This document shows positions 1 to 7,397 of a stretch of 10,092 nucleotides of DNA, in pieces (the stretch's first letter is position 1; every line of letters begins with the position of its first letter). The notes under the pieces were generated by a model. That model was not told the DNA's origin. It ran no database searches and worked only from the letters and a program-made list of their open reading frames with translations. This DNA comes from an uncultured Clostridia bacterium (GTDB lineage: Bacteria; Bacillota; Clostridia; Christensenellales; Aristaeellaceae): NCBI GenBank assembly GCA_934670175.1, contig CAKUOX010000073.1, positions 1 to 10,092 of the forward strand, in the 5' to 3' direction. A program made the position numbers and the translations under genes.

Positions 1-1
1 G

Positions 2-226
2 AGCGCGCTGGAATACCGGCTGATGGAGCTGTTTGCGCTGAACCCGGGCATCTGCTTTTCGGCGGGCGCGCTGCTCGAGCGCATTTGGGGACTGGATTCG
101 GACGCCGAGGAGGGCTCGGTGTGGGTCTACATTTCCTACCTGCGCAAGAAGCTGGCGAAGCTCGGCGCGTCGGTCGAGATCCGCTCCAGGCGCGGCGTGG
201 GCTATTCGCTGGAGGTGAAAAAATGA
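2..226 (+). CDS. OmpR-family response regulator, C-terminal part (5' end outside window)
   Basis: This is the last 74 codons of a two-component response regulator; the receiver domain lies off the left edge. What is visible is a winged-helix DNA-binding domain of the OmpR/PhoB type. It opens in frame with SALEYRLMELF, the usual start of the first wing helix, and contains the helix around LLERIWG, the recognition helix VWVYISYLRKKL and the C-terminal hairpin RSRRGVGYSLE, which matches the family's RGxGY signature. The stop TGA overlaps the ATG of the histidine kinase (ATGA at 223-226), so the two are almost certainly co-transcribed and translationally coupled as a regulator/kinase pair. The signal and target genes cannot be told from the sequence. 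The family call is secure; the protein is partial only because the window begins inside it. Confidence 0.93.
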   Translation, partial: SALEYRLMELFALNPGICFSAGALLERIWGLDSDAEEGSVWVYISYLRKKLAKLGASVEIRSRRGVGYSLEVKK

Positions 227-1449
227 TCCGCGCGCTCAGACGGCGCTTCATTCGCGGCGCGATGCTGGCGCTGGTCATCCTGGTCGCGCTGATGATCGGC
301 GGCAGCACGGCGGCAAGCTGGATCCAGTTTGACCGCAACGTTGAGCAGCGCATGGACGCCGTGCTCAGCGGCACGGATACGGACGCGCGGCACAAGGCGG
401 ACGATGCGCCAAGGCTTGCGCTGTTCGGCCCGTTCTCCAGCCGCAGCGGCGCGCGGCTGGGCTATTATCTGGTTTCGCTCTCAGAAAGCGGTGAAATCAG
501 GAACATCGAAGAAAAGGGCATTTGGGAGGCCGATTCCGACGCGGCTGCGGCGCTGACCGAGCGCGTGCTGGCGCTGAACAGGTCTTCCGGACGCATCGAT
601 CAGTATCGCTTCCGGCTGGAAGAAGCGGACGGCGGCGCGCGGCTGGTGCTGATGGACGTGGGCGCGCAGCTGTATATGCTGGCAGATAATTTCCGCTCCG
701 CCTGCGGGCTGGGGCTGCTGTGCCTGGCAGGCATGTTTGTGATACTGCTGCCGGTATCTGCGCGCATGGTGCGATCCTACGCGGCAAATATTGAAAAGCA
801 AAAGCAGTTCATCACCAACGCCGGACATGAGATCAAGACGCCTGTGGCGGTCATACTGGCCAATCTGGACGCGATGGAGCTGATCTGCGGCGAAAACAAA
901 TGGAGCCGAAACATGCGCGGTCAGGTAGACCGGCTGAGCGCGCTGCTGCACCGGCTGCTGTTCATGGCGCGCGCGGACGAGGGCAGCCTGAAGCCGCCCG
1001 CGCAGCCGCTGGAGCTGAGCGCGCTGCTCGCGCGCGAGCTGGAGCCCTATCGGGAAATCGTGGCCGAAAAGCATATTCAGCTGGTTCAGGAGAAGCTGGC
1101 ACCCGTGCGCGTGCGCGCCGACGGCGAATATCTGGCACAGCTGCTGCACGCGCTGCTGGACAACGCGGTGCAGTATACGCCCGAGAACGGCCGCATCGCC
1201 ATCGCACTGGAAGCGCGGCGCAGGCGCGCGCTGCTGACGCTGGAAAACAGCGTTGACGTCCTGCCCGACTGCCCGCCCGAGGCGCTGTTTGAGCGCTTCT
1301 ATCGCGGAGACGGCGCGCATTCGCAGTCCGGCGGCTACGGCATCGGCCTGTCAGCGGCGCGCGCCGTGGCCGAAATGTATGGCGGCACGATTCGCGCAAG
1401 GTATCTGGAAAACGCCGTGCGCTTTACGGTGGATCTGCCAGCGAAATAA
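223..1449 (+). CDS. Membrane sensor histidine kinase of a two-component system
   Basis: A 408-residue membrane kinase that should autophosphorylate on His202 and pass the phosphate to the regulator encoded just upstream. Membrane segments lie at about residues 12-32 and 160-182 and flank an extracytoplasmic region of about 125 residues with no domain I recognise. The dimerisation/H-box is ITNAGHEIKTPVAV (His202). The ATPase domain shows an N-box with Asn314 (LLDNAVQYTPENG), an F-box FERFYR and a G2 box GGYGIGLS (370-377). The canonical G1 box DxGxG is not present: the segment between N- and F-boxes reads LENSVDVLPD. Divergent G1 boxes of this sort occur in other Firmicute kinases, so this is not proof of inactivity. 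ATG at 223 is chosen over a longer upstream frame because GGAGG (211-215) sits 7 bases before it and the ATGA overlap with the regulator is typical. Confidence 0.93.
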   Translation: MIRALRRRFIRGAMLALVILVALMIGGSTAASWIQFDRNVEQRMDAVLSGTDTDARHKADDAPRLALFGPFSSRSGARLGYYLVSLSESGEIRNIEEKGIWEADSDAAAALTERVLALNRSSGRIDQYRFRLEEADGGARLVLMDVGAQLYMLADNFRSACGLGLLCLAGMFVILLPVSARMVRSYAANIEKQKQFITNAGHEIKTPVAVILANLDAMELICGENKWSRNMRGQVDRLSALLHRLLFMARADEGSLKPPAQPLELSALLARELEPYREIVAEKHIQLVQEKLAPVRVRADGEYLAQLLHALLDNAVQYTPENGRIAIALEARRRRALLTLENSVDVLPDCPPEALFERFYRGDGAHSQSGGYGIGLSAARAVAEMYGGTIRARYLENAVRFTVDLPAK

Positions 1450-1455
1450 GCTGAA

Positions 1456-1490
1456 GCGCCGCTTCGGAGAATTCCGAAGCGGCGCGCTCT
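1456..1490 (+). terminator. Rho-independent terminator in the convergent gap
   Basis: A perfect 13-bp stem (1456-1468 with 1473-1485) with loop GAAT starts 7 bases after the kinase stop codon and is followed by a T-rich run (CTCTTCTCTTATT). It should end the regulator/kinase transcript. The minus-strand DUF218 gene ends at 1512, so the same palindrome could also stop transcription from that side, although the tail there is poorer in T. Confidence 0.85.
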
Positions 1491-1511
1491 TCTCTTATTG
1501 ATTTTTGACGA

Positions 1512-2282
1512 TCAGAATTTCAATCTTCCCTGCAGCCCGTCGTACATCAGGCCGAAAAACTCGCGCATCATATAGTGCGGCCAGGACACCGGACTGGTGG
1601 CCACGGGCACGGGCGACACCTGCTCCCAGCCCACCCCGCGCGCCAGCGAAAGCGCGCGAAAAATGTGGAAATTGTTCGTGACCAGCCCGACATGCGCGCC
1701 CTCGGGTACGAGGCCGGCGCTGAAGCGCAAATTTTCGGCAGTGTTGGTGGACTTGTCCTCCAGCAACAGGCGTTCGGGCGCAATTCCAGCCTCGGTCATC
1801 AGCCGGTACATGCAATCGGCCTCGCTCTCCGGCTCGTCCGCGCCCTGACCGCCGGAAAGCACGGCTATGCAGTCCGGATTGTCGCGCAGGTATTGCACCG
1901 CGACCTCAACGCGATTGCGCAGCGCGCCGCTGGGACCATCCGGGTTCACGCGCGCGCCCAGCACCACGATATAGTCAAGCCCTGCGGGCGCCTTCGTGAG
2001 CCCGCCCGCAAATATAAAGCCCTCGACCGCCAGAAAGAACGCCAATAGCGCCAGCACGGCGATCCGCAGCGCCGTGAACCACGCGCCTGCGGGCAGCCGG
2101 CCCACGGCCGCCGCATGCCGCCAAAAGAAATAGCGCCCCACGCAGAGCGCGCCAGCCAGCGGCCAGAGAAACATCAGCGACTGGCCAAAGCGCACGCACA
2201 CGCCCAGCACCAGATAATAGGCGATCATCAGCGCGCCCGCAATCAGGAACAGGTTATTGATTATGGTTTCGCCTCTTGTCAT
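1512..2282 (-). CDS. YdcF/DUF218-family membrane protein (ElyC/SanA-like)
   Basis: A 256-residue protein with three predicted membrane helices (about 10-30, 36-54, 72-93) followed by a DUF218 domain from residue 103 to the end. The domain signatures are visible: DYIVVLGARV with the Asn/Arg cluster ALRNRVEVA, LSGGQGADEPESEA, LLLEDKSTNTAEN and VGLVTNNFHIFRA. DUF218 proteins such as SanA, ElyC and YdcF are linked to cell-envelope maintenance, and YdcF binds S-adenosylmethionine; no enzymatic reaction is firmly known. The start ATG at 2282 has AAAGGAG (2291-2297) 8 bases upstream. No clear promoter is visible between this gene and the kinase upstream of it on the same strand, so it may be read through from that promoter past the hairpin at 2307-2330. 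The family call is firm; the function is unknown. Confidence 0.88.
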   Translation of the reverse strand: MTRGETIINNLFLIAGALMIAYYLVLGVCVRFGQSLMFLWPLAGALCVGRYFFWRHAAAVGRLPAGAWFTALRIAVLALLAFFLAVEGFIFAGGLTKAPAGLDYIVVLGARVNPDGPSGALRNRVEVAVQYLRDNPDCIAVLSGGQGADEPESEADCMYRLMTEAGIAPERLLLEDKSTNTAENLRFSAGLVPEGAHVGLVTNNFHIFRALSLARGVGWEQVSPVPVATSPVSWPHYMMREFFGLMYDGLQGRLKF

Positions 2283-2306
2283 GGAACGAGCTCCTTTACA
2301 GATTTA

Positions 2307-2330
2307 AGGGAGTGCACGAATGCGCTCCCT
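2307..2330 (-). terminator. Stem-loop between the sugar kinase and DUF218 genes (weak terminator or leader hairpin)
   Basis: Ten-base arms (2307-2316 and 2321-2330) enclose a 4-base loop. In minus-strand RNA one pair is a C-A mismatch, the loop is UUCG and the tail is only UUAAAUC, so termination after the kinase gene may be partial. In plus-strand RNA the same position is a G-U wobble, all ten pairs form and CUUUU follows, but no plus-strand gene needs it. It ends 10 bases before the DUF218 ribosome binding site. Confidence 0.45.
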
Positions 2331-2363
2331 CTTTTGACGAAACGATCTTCCTGTTTGTTCCAA

Positions 2364-3941
2364 TTATCTCCTGAAATTATCCACGGCGGCGCGCTCTGCG
2401 GGCAGCAGTGCGATATAGCCTTCCATGAATTTTTCGAAGCCCTCAACGTCCTTCGGATCCGGCTCAATGGTCACGCAGTTCATGCCGGTGAACACCTTGT
2501 TGTCCAGATAATCCTCCAGCGACTCGCCCTCGGCGCGGTAGACCATGTATTCGGCCAGCAGCGCGATGCCCCACGCGCCGCCCTCGCCCGCAGTTTCCAT
2601 CACGGAAACGGGCGCGTTGAACGCCGCAGCGGTGAGCTTCTGACCCACATTCTTCGTCTTGTACAGGCCGCCGTGACCGAGCATGCGATCGACCTTCACG
2701 CCCTCCGCATCCAAAATGCGCTGACCCACCTTGATCGCGCCGAGTGCGGAGAAGATGATGGCGCGGGCAAAATTGCCCAGCGTGAAGTTGGCGCCCGGCA
2801 GGCGCACCATCAGCGGGCGTCCCTCCTCAAAGCCGGTGATATGCTCGCCGGAGAGGTAGCCGTAGGTCATGATGCCGCCGCAATCCGGATCCGCCGTGAG
2901 CGCACCGTTCAGAATCGCGCTGTAAAGCGCGTTGGTATCGGGCTGCGCGCCGATGGCGGCGGCGAACTCCTTAAATACCTCCGCCCAGGCGTTCAGATCG
3001 GAGGTGCAGTTGTTGCAATGCACCATGGCGACCAGCGAGCCGGAGGGCGTGGTCACCAGGTCGATGGCGGTGCTCACATTCTGCAGCGGCTTTTCCAGTA
3101 CCGTCATGGAGAAAACGGACGTGCCGGCGGAGATATTGCCGGTGCGCTGGCGCACCGAATTGGTGGCGGTCATGCCGGTTCCGGCGTCGCCCTCGGGCGG
3201 GCAGAGCGGAATGCCCGCTTCGAGATCGCCGTCCGCGTCGAGCAGCCGCGCGCCCTCGGCGGTCAGTGCGCCTGCATTGTCGCCCGCGCAGAGCACGGTC
3301 GGCAAAATGTTATCGATTTTCCAGTCAAAGCCCTTTGGCGCGATCAGATCGGCAAATTTTGCCAGCATATCGCGGTCGTAATCGTGGGTTGCAGGGTCGA
3401 TCGGGAACATGCCGGAGGCGTCGCCCACGCCCAGCACGCGCCGTCCGGTCAGCCGCCAGTGCAGATAACCTGCCAACGTGGTAAAGAAATCAATGTCCTT
3501 CACATGCTCTTCCCCGTTTAGGATGGCCTGATACAGGTGCGCAATGCTCCAGCGCTGGGGAATGTTGTAATGGAAGAGCTCGGTCAGCGCGGCAGCAGCC
3601 TCGCCGGTGATGGTATTGCGCCAGGTGCGGAAGGGCACCAGCAGCGTTCCCGCCTTGTCAAAGGGCATGTAGCCGTGCATCATGGCGCTGATGCCGATGC
3701 CGGCCACACGCGTGAGCTTTTCGCCGAGCTTTTCGCGCACGTCGCGCTTGAGGTCGGCATAGCATGCCTGAAGTCCGGTATGAATCGCGTCCAGGCTGTA
3801 GGTCCAAACGCCGTTTTCCAGCTGATTCTCCCAATCATGGCTGCCGGTTGCGACGGGCGCATGTTTTTCGTCGATCAGAACTGCCTTGATGCGCGTAGAG
3901 CCCAGCTCGATGCCGATGACCATCTTTTCCAGATTTGCCAT
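2364..3941 (-). CDS. FGGY-family carbohydrate kinase (xylulokinase-like)
   Basis: A 525-residue cytoplasmic kinase predicted to phosphorylate a sugar or sugar alcohol with ATP, acting as the entry step of a pentose or polyol pathway. The N-terminal phosphate-binding loop is GIELGSTRIKA (10-20), where the usual Asp is Glu12. A substrate-region segment SAMMHGYMPFDKAG precedes FRTWRNT. The second phosphate loop is GNISAGTS (268-275) and the adenosine-site loop is GHGG (422-425). The length fits the family (about 480-550). It resembles a Clostridia group usually annotated only as FGGY kinase or xylulokinase, so the substrate should be treated as open. The start at 3941 is preferred over an in-frame ATG at 3962 because GGAGG lies between the two, 10 bases before 3941. 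No sugar transporter or isomerase adjoins it. Confidence 0.9.
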   Translation of the reverse strand: MANLEKMVIGIELGSTRIKAVLIDEKHAPVATGSHDWENQLENGVWTYSLDAIHTGLQACYADLKRDVREKLGEKLTRVAGIGISAMMHGYMPFDKAGTLLVPFRTWRNTITGEAAAALTELFHYNIPQRWSIAHLYQAILNGEEHVKDIDFFTTLAGYLHWRLTGRRVLGVGDASGMFPIDPATHDYDRDMLAKFADLIAPKGFDWKIDNILPTVLCAGDNAGALTAEGARLLDADGDLEAGIPLCPPEGDAGTGMTATNSVRQRTGNISAGTSVFSMTVLEKPLQNVSTAIDLVTTPSGSLVAMVHCNNCTSDLNAWAEVFKEFAAAIGAQPDTNALYSAILNGALTADPDCGGIMTYGYLSGEHITGFEEGRPLMVRLPGANFTLGNFARAIIFSALGAIKVGQRILDAEGVKVDRMLGHGGLYKTKNVGQKLTAAAFNAPVSVMETAGEGGAWGIALLAEYMVYRAEGESLEDYLDNKVFTGMNCVTIEPDPKDVEGFEKFMEGYIALLPAERAAVDNFRR

Positions 3942-3962
3942 ATTAAAAAAACCTCCGTTCAT

Positions 3963-3981
3963 ATGTAAAAATGGTTTACAT
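3963..3981 (-). promoter_or_regulatory. Operator-like perfect inverted repeat in the sugar kinase 5' UTR
   Basis: ATGTAAA and TTTACAT form perfect 7-bp arms around a 5-base spacer (AATGG). The element lies roughly 10-28 bases downstream of the expected transcription start and just before the ribosome binding site, a position suited to a repressor. The gene for the binding protein is not in the window. It lacks the central CG of typical LacI-family or CcpA sites. Confidence 0.55.
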
Positions 3982-3997
3982 TATTCCAAGCGTTACC

Positions 3998-4027
3998 ATT
4001 ATAACACACGAACGAAGGGTTTGTCTC
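3998..4027 (-). promoter_or_regulatory. Sigma-A-type promoter of the FGGY kinase gene
   Basis: On the minus strand, GAGACA (4027-4022; four of six matches to TTGACA) is followed after 18 bases by a perfect TATAAT (4003-3998). The kinase start codon is about 57 bases downstream of the -10. The promoter lies in the gap after the DUF3786 gene, so the kinase can be transcribed separately from the ABC operon, although no strong terminator separates them. Confidence 0.7.
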
Positions 4028-4045
4028 GATTTTTAAAATTTTTCT

Positions 4046-4660
4046 CTATTGGCGCTCCAGCTCGGCTATGCGCACCTCCAGCAGCTCCAGAAAATCGCCC
4101 ATGACGTAATAGAGCGTCTCGTAGCGCAGCCGCGACAGCACGTTTTCATCCCAGAAGAAGCCGATCTGCGCCGGAAAATCCTCATCGGCCGCCCAGAACT
4201 GAAACGCGGCGCGCACATCCGAAAATACGGGAAAAACGCAGGCAGCATCGCCGCGCGGAAACGGCGCGCACGAAAGCCCCGCCAGCGCGGGCACAATCAG
4301 GCTGAGCTTCGCCTGAAGCGCCTCGGCTCGCGCACGGTGCAGCTTGCCTGCGCTCGGCTGCGACTGCCCCACATGCTTCAGCGAATTGGTAGCGCACCAG
4401 AGCCCTGCGGCGGGCGCAGGCGTATGGCTCAGATAATCGAATATCGCCAGCGTTTCGGAAAAGCCCGCCCCGCGCGGCTGCGCGCCCACATACTCCACGC
4501 GCCCGCTTGCGCGGTCAATGCGAAAGCCGCGTCCCAGATAATCGATATAGATATGATCCGCATCGGCGCGCAAATCGTGCAGGCGGATCAGCGCATCCTG
4601 ATCCATCTGCACGAAGAGCTTTTCCGCGTTCTCGCGGGCGATCTGATAATTATCCCTCAT
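4046..4660 (-). CDS. DUF3786 family protein, translationally coupled to the ABC ATPase
   Basis: A 204-residue soluble protein with no signal peptide or membrane helix. It resembles the DUF3786 family, found mostly in Clostridia and other anaerobes, whose function is unknown to me. Family-like features are the N-terminal NYQIARENAEKLFVQMDQDALIR, the segment IYIDYLGRGFRIDRASG that looks like a small beta unit, AIFDYLSH in the middle and a C-terminal QFWAADEDFPAQIGFFWDEN followed by RYETLYYVMGDFLELL. It has only two cysteines, neither in a metal-binding pattern. ATG at 4660 overlaps the ATPase stop (ATGA) and has no good ribosome binding site of its own, so translation probably depends on ribosomes finishing the ATPase. 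That makes it the fourth cistron of the T-box operon. The family is assigned from remembered sequence features, without a profile search. Confidence 0.8.
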   Translation of the reverse strand: MRDNYQIARENAEKLFVQMDQDALIRLHDLRADADHIYIDYLGRGFRIDRASGRVEYVGAQPRGAGFSETLAIFDYLSHTPAPAAGLWCATNSLKHVGQSQPSAGKLHRARAEALQAKLSLIVPALAGLSCAPFPRGDAACVFPVFSDVRAAFQFWAADEDFPAQIGFFWDENVLSRLRYETLYYVMGDFLELLEVRIAELERQ

Positions 4661-5451
4661 CCCAGCAGCGTCCTGTCACCGGCGAGCTCGCGTCCGGCCG
4701 CCTTTTCAAACATTTCCAACAGGTCGGACTTATGCAGCTTCCGCTTGTCCTCGCCGCACACATCCACCACCACGCGGCCGCCGTCCATCATGATCAGGCG
4801 GTTGCCCAGGCGAATGGCGTCGGACATATTGTGGGTGACCATCATAGCCGTGAGCTTCTTTTCAGCCACGATCTCCTCGGTAATCTTCAGCACCTTCGCG
4901 GCGGTTTTCGGGTCGAGCGCGGCGGTGTGCTCGTCCAGCAGCAGCAGACGCGGCGTGTTCAGCGTTGCCATCATCAGCGTCAGCGCCTGACGCTGGCCAC
5001 CGGAGAGCAGGCCGACCTTGTCCGTGAGCCGGTTCTCAAGTCCCAGTCCGAGCCGTGCAAGCTCATGCCGGTAGAGTGAACGCTCATGATCGGTAATGCC
5101 CCAGCGCAGCGTGCGCCGCTTGCCGCGGCGATATGCCAGCGCGAGGTTTTCTTCAATCTGCATATCTGCGGCGGTACCCATCATCGGATCCTGGAACACG
5201 CGCCCCAGAAGCTTCGCGCGCTTGAATTCGCTGAGCTTCGCCACAGACTGGCCGTCAATTTTGATATCGCCGCCGTCCAGCGGGTAAACGCCCGCCACGC
5301 AGTTCAGCAGCGTGGATTTGCCCGCGCCGTTGGAACCGATGATGGTCACAAAGTCGCCCTCATCAAAGTGAATGGAAAGGTCGTTCAGCACCAGTTTTTC
5401 GTTCACTGTGCCCGGGTTAAAGACCTTTTTGACCTTCAGCACATCAAGCAT
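4657..5451 (-). CDS. ABC importer ATPase (TrpZ/CD0873-system type)
   Basis: A 264-residue nucleotide-binding subunit that powers the importer encoded with it. All motifs are intact: Walker A GSNGAGKST (39-47), Q-loop FQDP (Gln87), signature LSGGQRQ (149-155), Walker B LLLLDEHTAALD (Glu174 catalytic) and H-loop His207 (MVTHNM). The Walker B glutamate is followed by HTAALD rather than the more usual PTxxLD, which is frequent in ATPases paired with this permease and binding-protein type. The start at 5451 is preferred over an in-frame ATG at 5490: it has GGGGGAG 7 bases upstream and overlaps the permease end by 8 bases, a normal operon overlap. The downstream end overlaps the DUF3786 start. The ATPase assignment is certain; the substrate is inferred from the operon. 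Confidence 0.95.
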   Translation of the reverse strand: MLDVLKVKKVFNPGTVNEKLVLNDLSIHFDEGDFVTIIGSNGAGKSTLLNCVAGVYPLDGGDIKIDGQSVAKLSEFKRAKLLGRVFQDPMMGTAADMQIEENLALAYRRGKRRTLRWGITDHERSLYRHELARLGLGLENRLTDKVGLLSGGQRQALTLMMATLNTPRLLLLDEHTAALDPKTAAKVLKITEEIVAEKKLTAMMVTHNMSDAIRLGNRLIMMDGGRVVVDVCGEDKRKLHKSDLLEMFEKAAGRELAGDRTLLG

Positions 5452-6364
5452 CCTGCTTCTCCCCCTTTCCGGCGGAATGGATAATCGCATTCAGAAAGAC
5501 CTTGAAGCGAGGCAGCATCAGCGCCACGCACACGGTAATGGCGGTAAAGAGCTTCAGATCGTTGGCGTTCATGCCCATCTTCAGCACCAGCGCGATGATG
5601 ATACGGTAGATGACCGCGCCCAGCACCACGCCCGCAAGGCGCTCGGCGAAGGCGTGGCGGGTATGGCCGCGTCCAAAGAGCACTTCGCCGATGATCAGCG
5701 ACGCCAGGCCGATTACGATGGAGCCGGTGCCCATCTGAATATCGGCAAAGCCCTGCTGCTGAGCGATCAGCGCGCCGGAGAGCGCCACCAGACCGTTTGA
5801 GAACATGAGCCCCAGGATGGTCATGTTATTGTTGTTGATGCCCTGCGCGCGCACCATGTGCACGTTGTTGCCAGTGGCACGGATGGCGTTGCCGAGCTCC
5901 GTGCCAAAGAACCAGTAAAGCACGCCCACCACCAGCGCGCACAGCAGCACGCCGAAGATGATGATCGAAACCGTGGCGTTCACGCCCAGCAAATTCTGAA
6001 TGGGCGTGAACACCGTGGGCAGGCGCAGGAGCGACACATTGGCCTTGCCCATCACCCGCAGGTTGATGCTCCAGAGCGCGATCATCGTCAGTATGCCGGA
6101 GAGCAGCGCGGGAATGCCCAGCCGCGTATGCAGAAGGCCGGTGCAGAGTCCAGCTCCCATGCCGCCCAGCAGCGCGCAGACCAGCGCCAGATAGGGGCTC
6201 ATGCCGTTGTAGATCATGGTCGCGGCAATGGCCGCGCCGAAGGTAATGGTACCCTCAACGGTCAGATCGGCAATGTCCAGAATGCGATAGGTGATGTACT
6301 GACCCAGCGTCATAATGCCCCAGATCAGGCCGAGCGCAGCTGCGCTCAAAAGTATCTGTCCCAT
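5444..6364 (-). CDS. ABC importer permease (BPD_transp_2 family, TrpY type)
   Basis: A 306-residue polytopic membrane protein with about eight hydrophobic segments, of the branched-chain amino acid/ribose permease superfamily. Characteristic stretches are YRILDIADLTVEGTITFGAA near the N-terminus, LLHTRLGIPALLSGILTMIALWSINLRVMG in the middle, and ELGNAIRATGNNVHMVRAQGI, the cytoplasmic loop that docks the ATPase. The segment LTVEGT and the docking loop are what I expect in permeases partnered with PF04392 binding proteins (TrpXYZ systems). The start at 6364 has AAGGAG 11 bases upstream. It lies 51 bases after the binding-protein stop and runs 8 bases into the ATPase gene, so all three transporter genes sit in one transcript. 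It should form a homodimer in the membrane. Confidence 0.93.
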   Translation of the reverse strand: MGQILLSAAALGLIWGIMTLGQYITYRILDIADLTVEGTITFGAAIAATMIYNGMSPYLALVCALLGGMGAGLCTGLLHTRLGIPALLSGILTMIALWSINLRVMGKANVSLLRLPTVFTPIQNLLGVNATVSIIIFGVLLCALVVGVLYWFFGTELGNAIRATGNNVHMVRAQGINNNNMTILGLMFSNGLVALSGALIAQQQGFADIQMGTGSIVIGLASLIIGEVLFGRGHTRHAFAERLAGVVLGAVIYRIIIALVLKMGMNANDLKLFTAITVCVALMLPRFKVFLNAIIHSAGKGEKQDA

Positions 6365-6415
6365 AAATTGCGTCGCTCCTTGCTATGCTCGCGGTTCAGG
6401 CTGCGCTTTGGCGGT

Positions 6416-7372
6416 TTATTCCATCGTAACGGTGTATTCCTGATACTGCTCCGGAATCTCCACGCCGATCTCCTCGGCCACGGTGGCATTGACGCAGTAG
6501 TCGAACTTGGTGGCGAACTCGATGGGCATCTTGGAAATATCCTCGCCCTCGAGCACGCGGATGGCCATCAGGCCCGTCTGGTAGCCCAGATCGCGGTAGT
6601 TGATGCCCAGCGTGACCAGGCCGCCGGTCTTGACCTCGCCGCTCTCGCCGCAGATGACGGGCGTCTTGCTCTCGACCGTCACGCCGTAGACGATGGACAT
6701 GGCCGAAGCGAATACGTTATCCGTGGGGATATAGATGGCGTCGCACTCGGACACGATCTGCTGCGTGGCCTGCTGCACCTCGTTGGAGCTGGTAACGGTC
6801 ACCTCGACGTATTCCATGCCCAGCGCCTCGATGGCTTCCTTCGCCATGTGCGCCTGCAGGATGGAGTTGTCCTCATTGGAGGCGTAGAGCACGCCGACAG
6901 TCTTGGTATCGGGTGCAAAATCCTTCAGCAGGCCGATCTGGTCGGCGACGGGGTTCATATCGCTGGTGCCTGAAACGTTGCAGCCGGGCTCCTCGTTGGA
7001 ATTTACGAGGCGTGCATCCACATAATCGGTCACAGCCGTGCCCAGGATCGGGATCTCGGTGGTCTTGGCGGCCATGGTCTGCGCGGCGGGCGTGGCGATG
7101 CACAGCACCAGATCAACGCCGTCGGCAATAAAATGATCGGCAATGGTAGATAGGTTCGAAGCGTCGCCCTGCGCGTTCTGCAGATCGATCTTCGCGTCGG
7201 CATAGCCGTTCTCCTGCAGGGCTGCCTGGAAACCCTCGGCGGCGCTGTCCAGCGCCACATGCGGCACATACTGCATGATGCCGATGGTCACGTCGGCGGG
7301 ATTCACTTCGGCCACGGCCGCAGCCGTCATCAGCAGCATCGCTGCCAGAACCAGAGCCAGAATCTTCTTCAT
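6416..7372 (-). CDS. ABC importer substrate-binding protein (PF04392, TrpX/CD0873-like), predicted tyrosine-binding
   Basis: A 318-residue extracytoplasmic binding protein. Residues 1-22 form a signal peptide (MKKILALVLAAMLLMTAAAVA), probably cut after AVA. The mature part has the two-lobed type 1 periplasmic fold: TIGIMQYVPHVALDSAAEGFQAAL opens lobe one, DGVDLVLCIATPAAQTMA and IPILGTAVTDYVDA follow, then VGVLYASNEDNS, CDAIYIPTDNVFASA and GGLVTLGINYRDLGYQTG. These are hallmarks of the PF04392 group that includes streptococcal TrpX and the tyrosine-binding CD0873 of C. difficile. The upstream T-box specifies tyrosine, so tyrosine is the favoured ligand. There is no lipobox cysteine, which is odd for a Gram-positive binding protein. 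ATG at 7372 has GGGAGG 9 bases upstream; a longer frame from 7432 would begin inside the T-box terminator and is rejected. Confidence 0.93.
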   Translation of the reverse strand: MKKILALVLAAMLLMTAAAVAEVNPADVTIGIMQYVPHVALDSAAEGFQAALQENGYADAKIDLQNAQGDASNLSTIADHFIADGVDLVLCIATPAAQTMAAKTTEIPILGTAVTDYVDARLVNSNEEPGCNVSGTSDMNPVADQIGLLKDFAPDTKTVGVLYASNEDNSILQAHMAKEAIEALGMEYVEVTVTSSNEVQQATQQIVSECDAIYIPTDNVFASAMSIVYGVTVESKTPVICGESGEVKTGGLVTLGINYRDLGYQTGLMAIRVLEGEDISKMPIEFATKFDYCVNATVAEEIGVEIPEQYQEYTVTME

Positions 7373-7397
7373 TTTTTTGTTCCTCCCGTTAATTATT

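Noticed and set aside
481..1320. Minus-strand open frame of 279 codons opposite the histidine kinase
   Set aside because: Gln/Arg-rich antisense translation with no domain; the plus strand carries all kinase boxes.
2115..3521. Long plus-strand open frame of 468 codons opposite the FGGY kinase
   Set aside because: Its translation is rich in His, Arg, Gly and Ala with no recognisable motif and no ribosome binding site. The opposite strand encodes a complete conserved kinase; high GC content creates such mirror frames.
3983..3996. Catabolite-repression (cre-like) site overlapping the start of the kinase transcript
   Set aside because: TGGTAACGCTTGGA matches only about 10 of 14 consensus positions and misses symmetric ones, so it is not supported.
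5858..6973. Plus-strand open frame of 371 codons opposite the permease and binding protein
   Set aside because: It spans two convincing minus-strand genes and their gap, has a His/Gln/Ala-rich translation and lacks a start signal.
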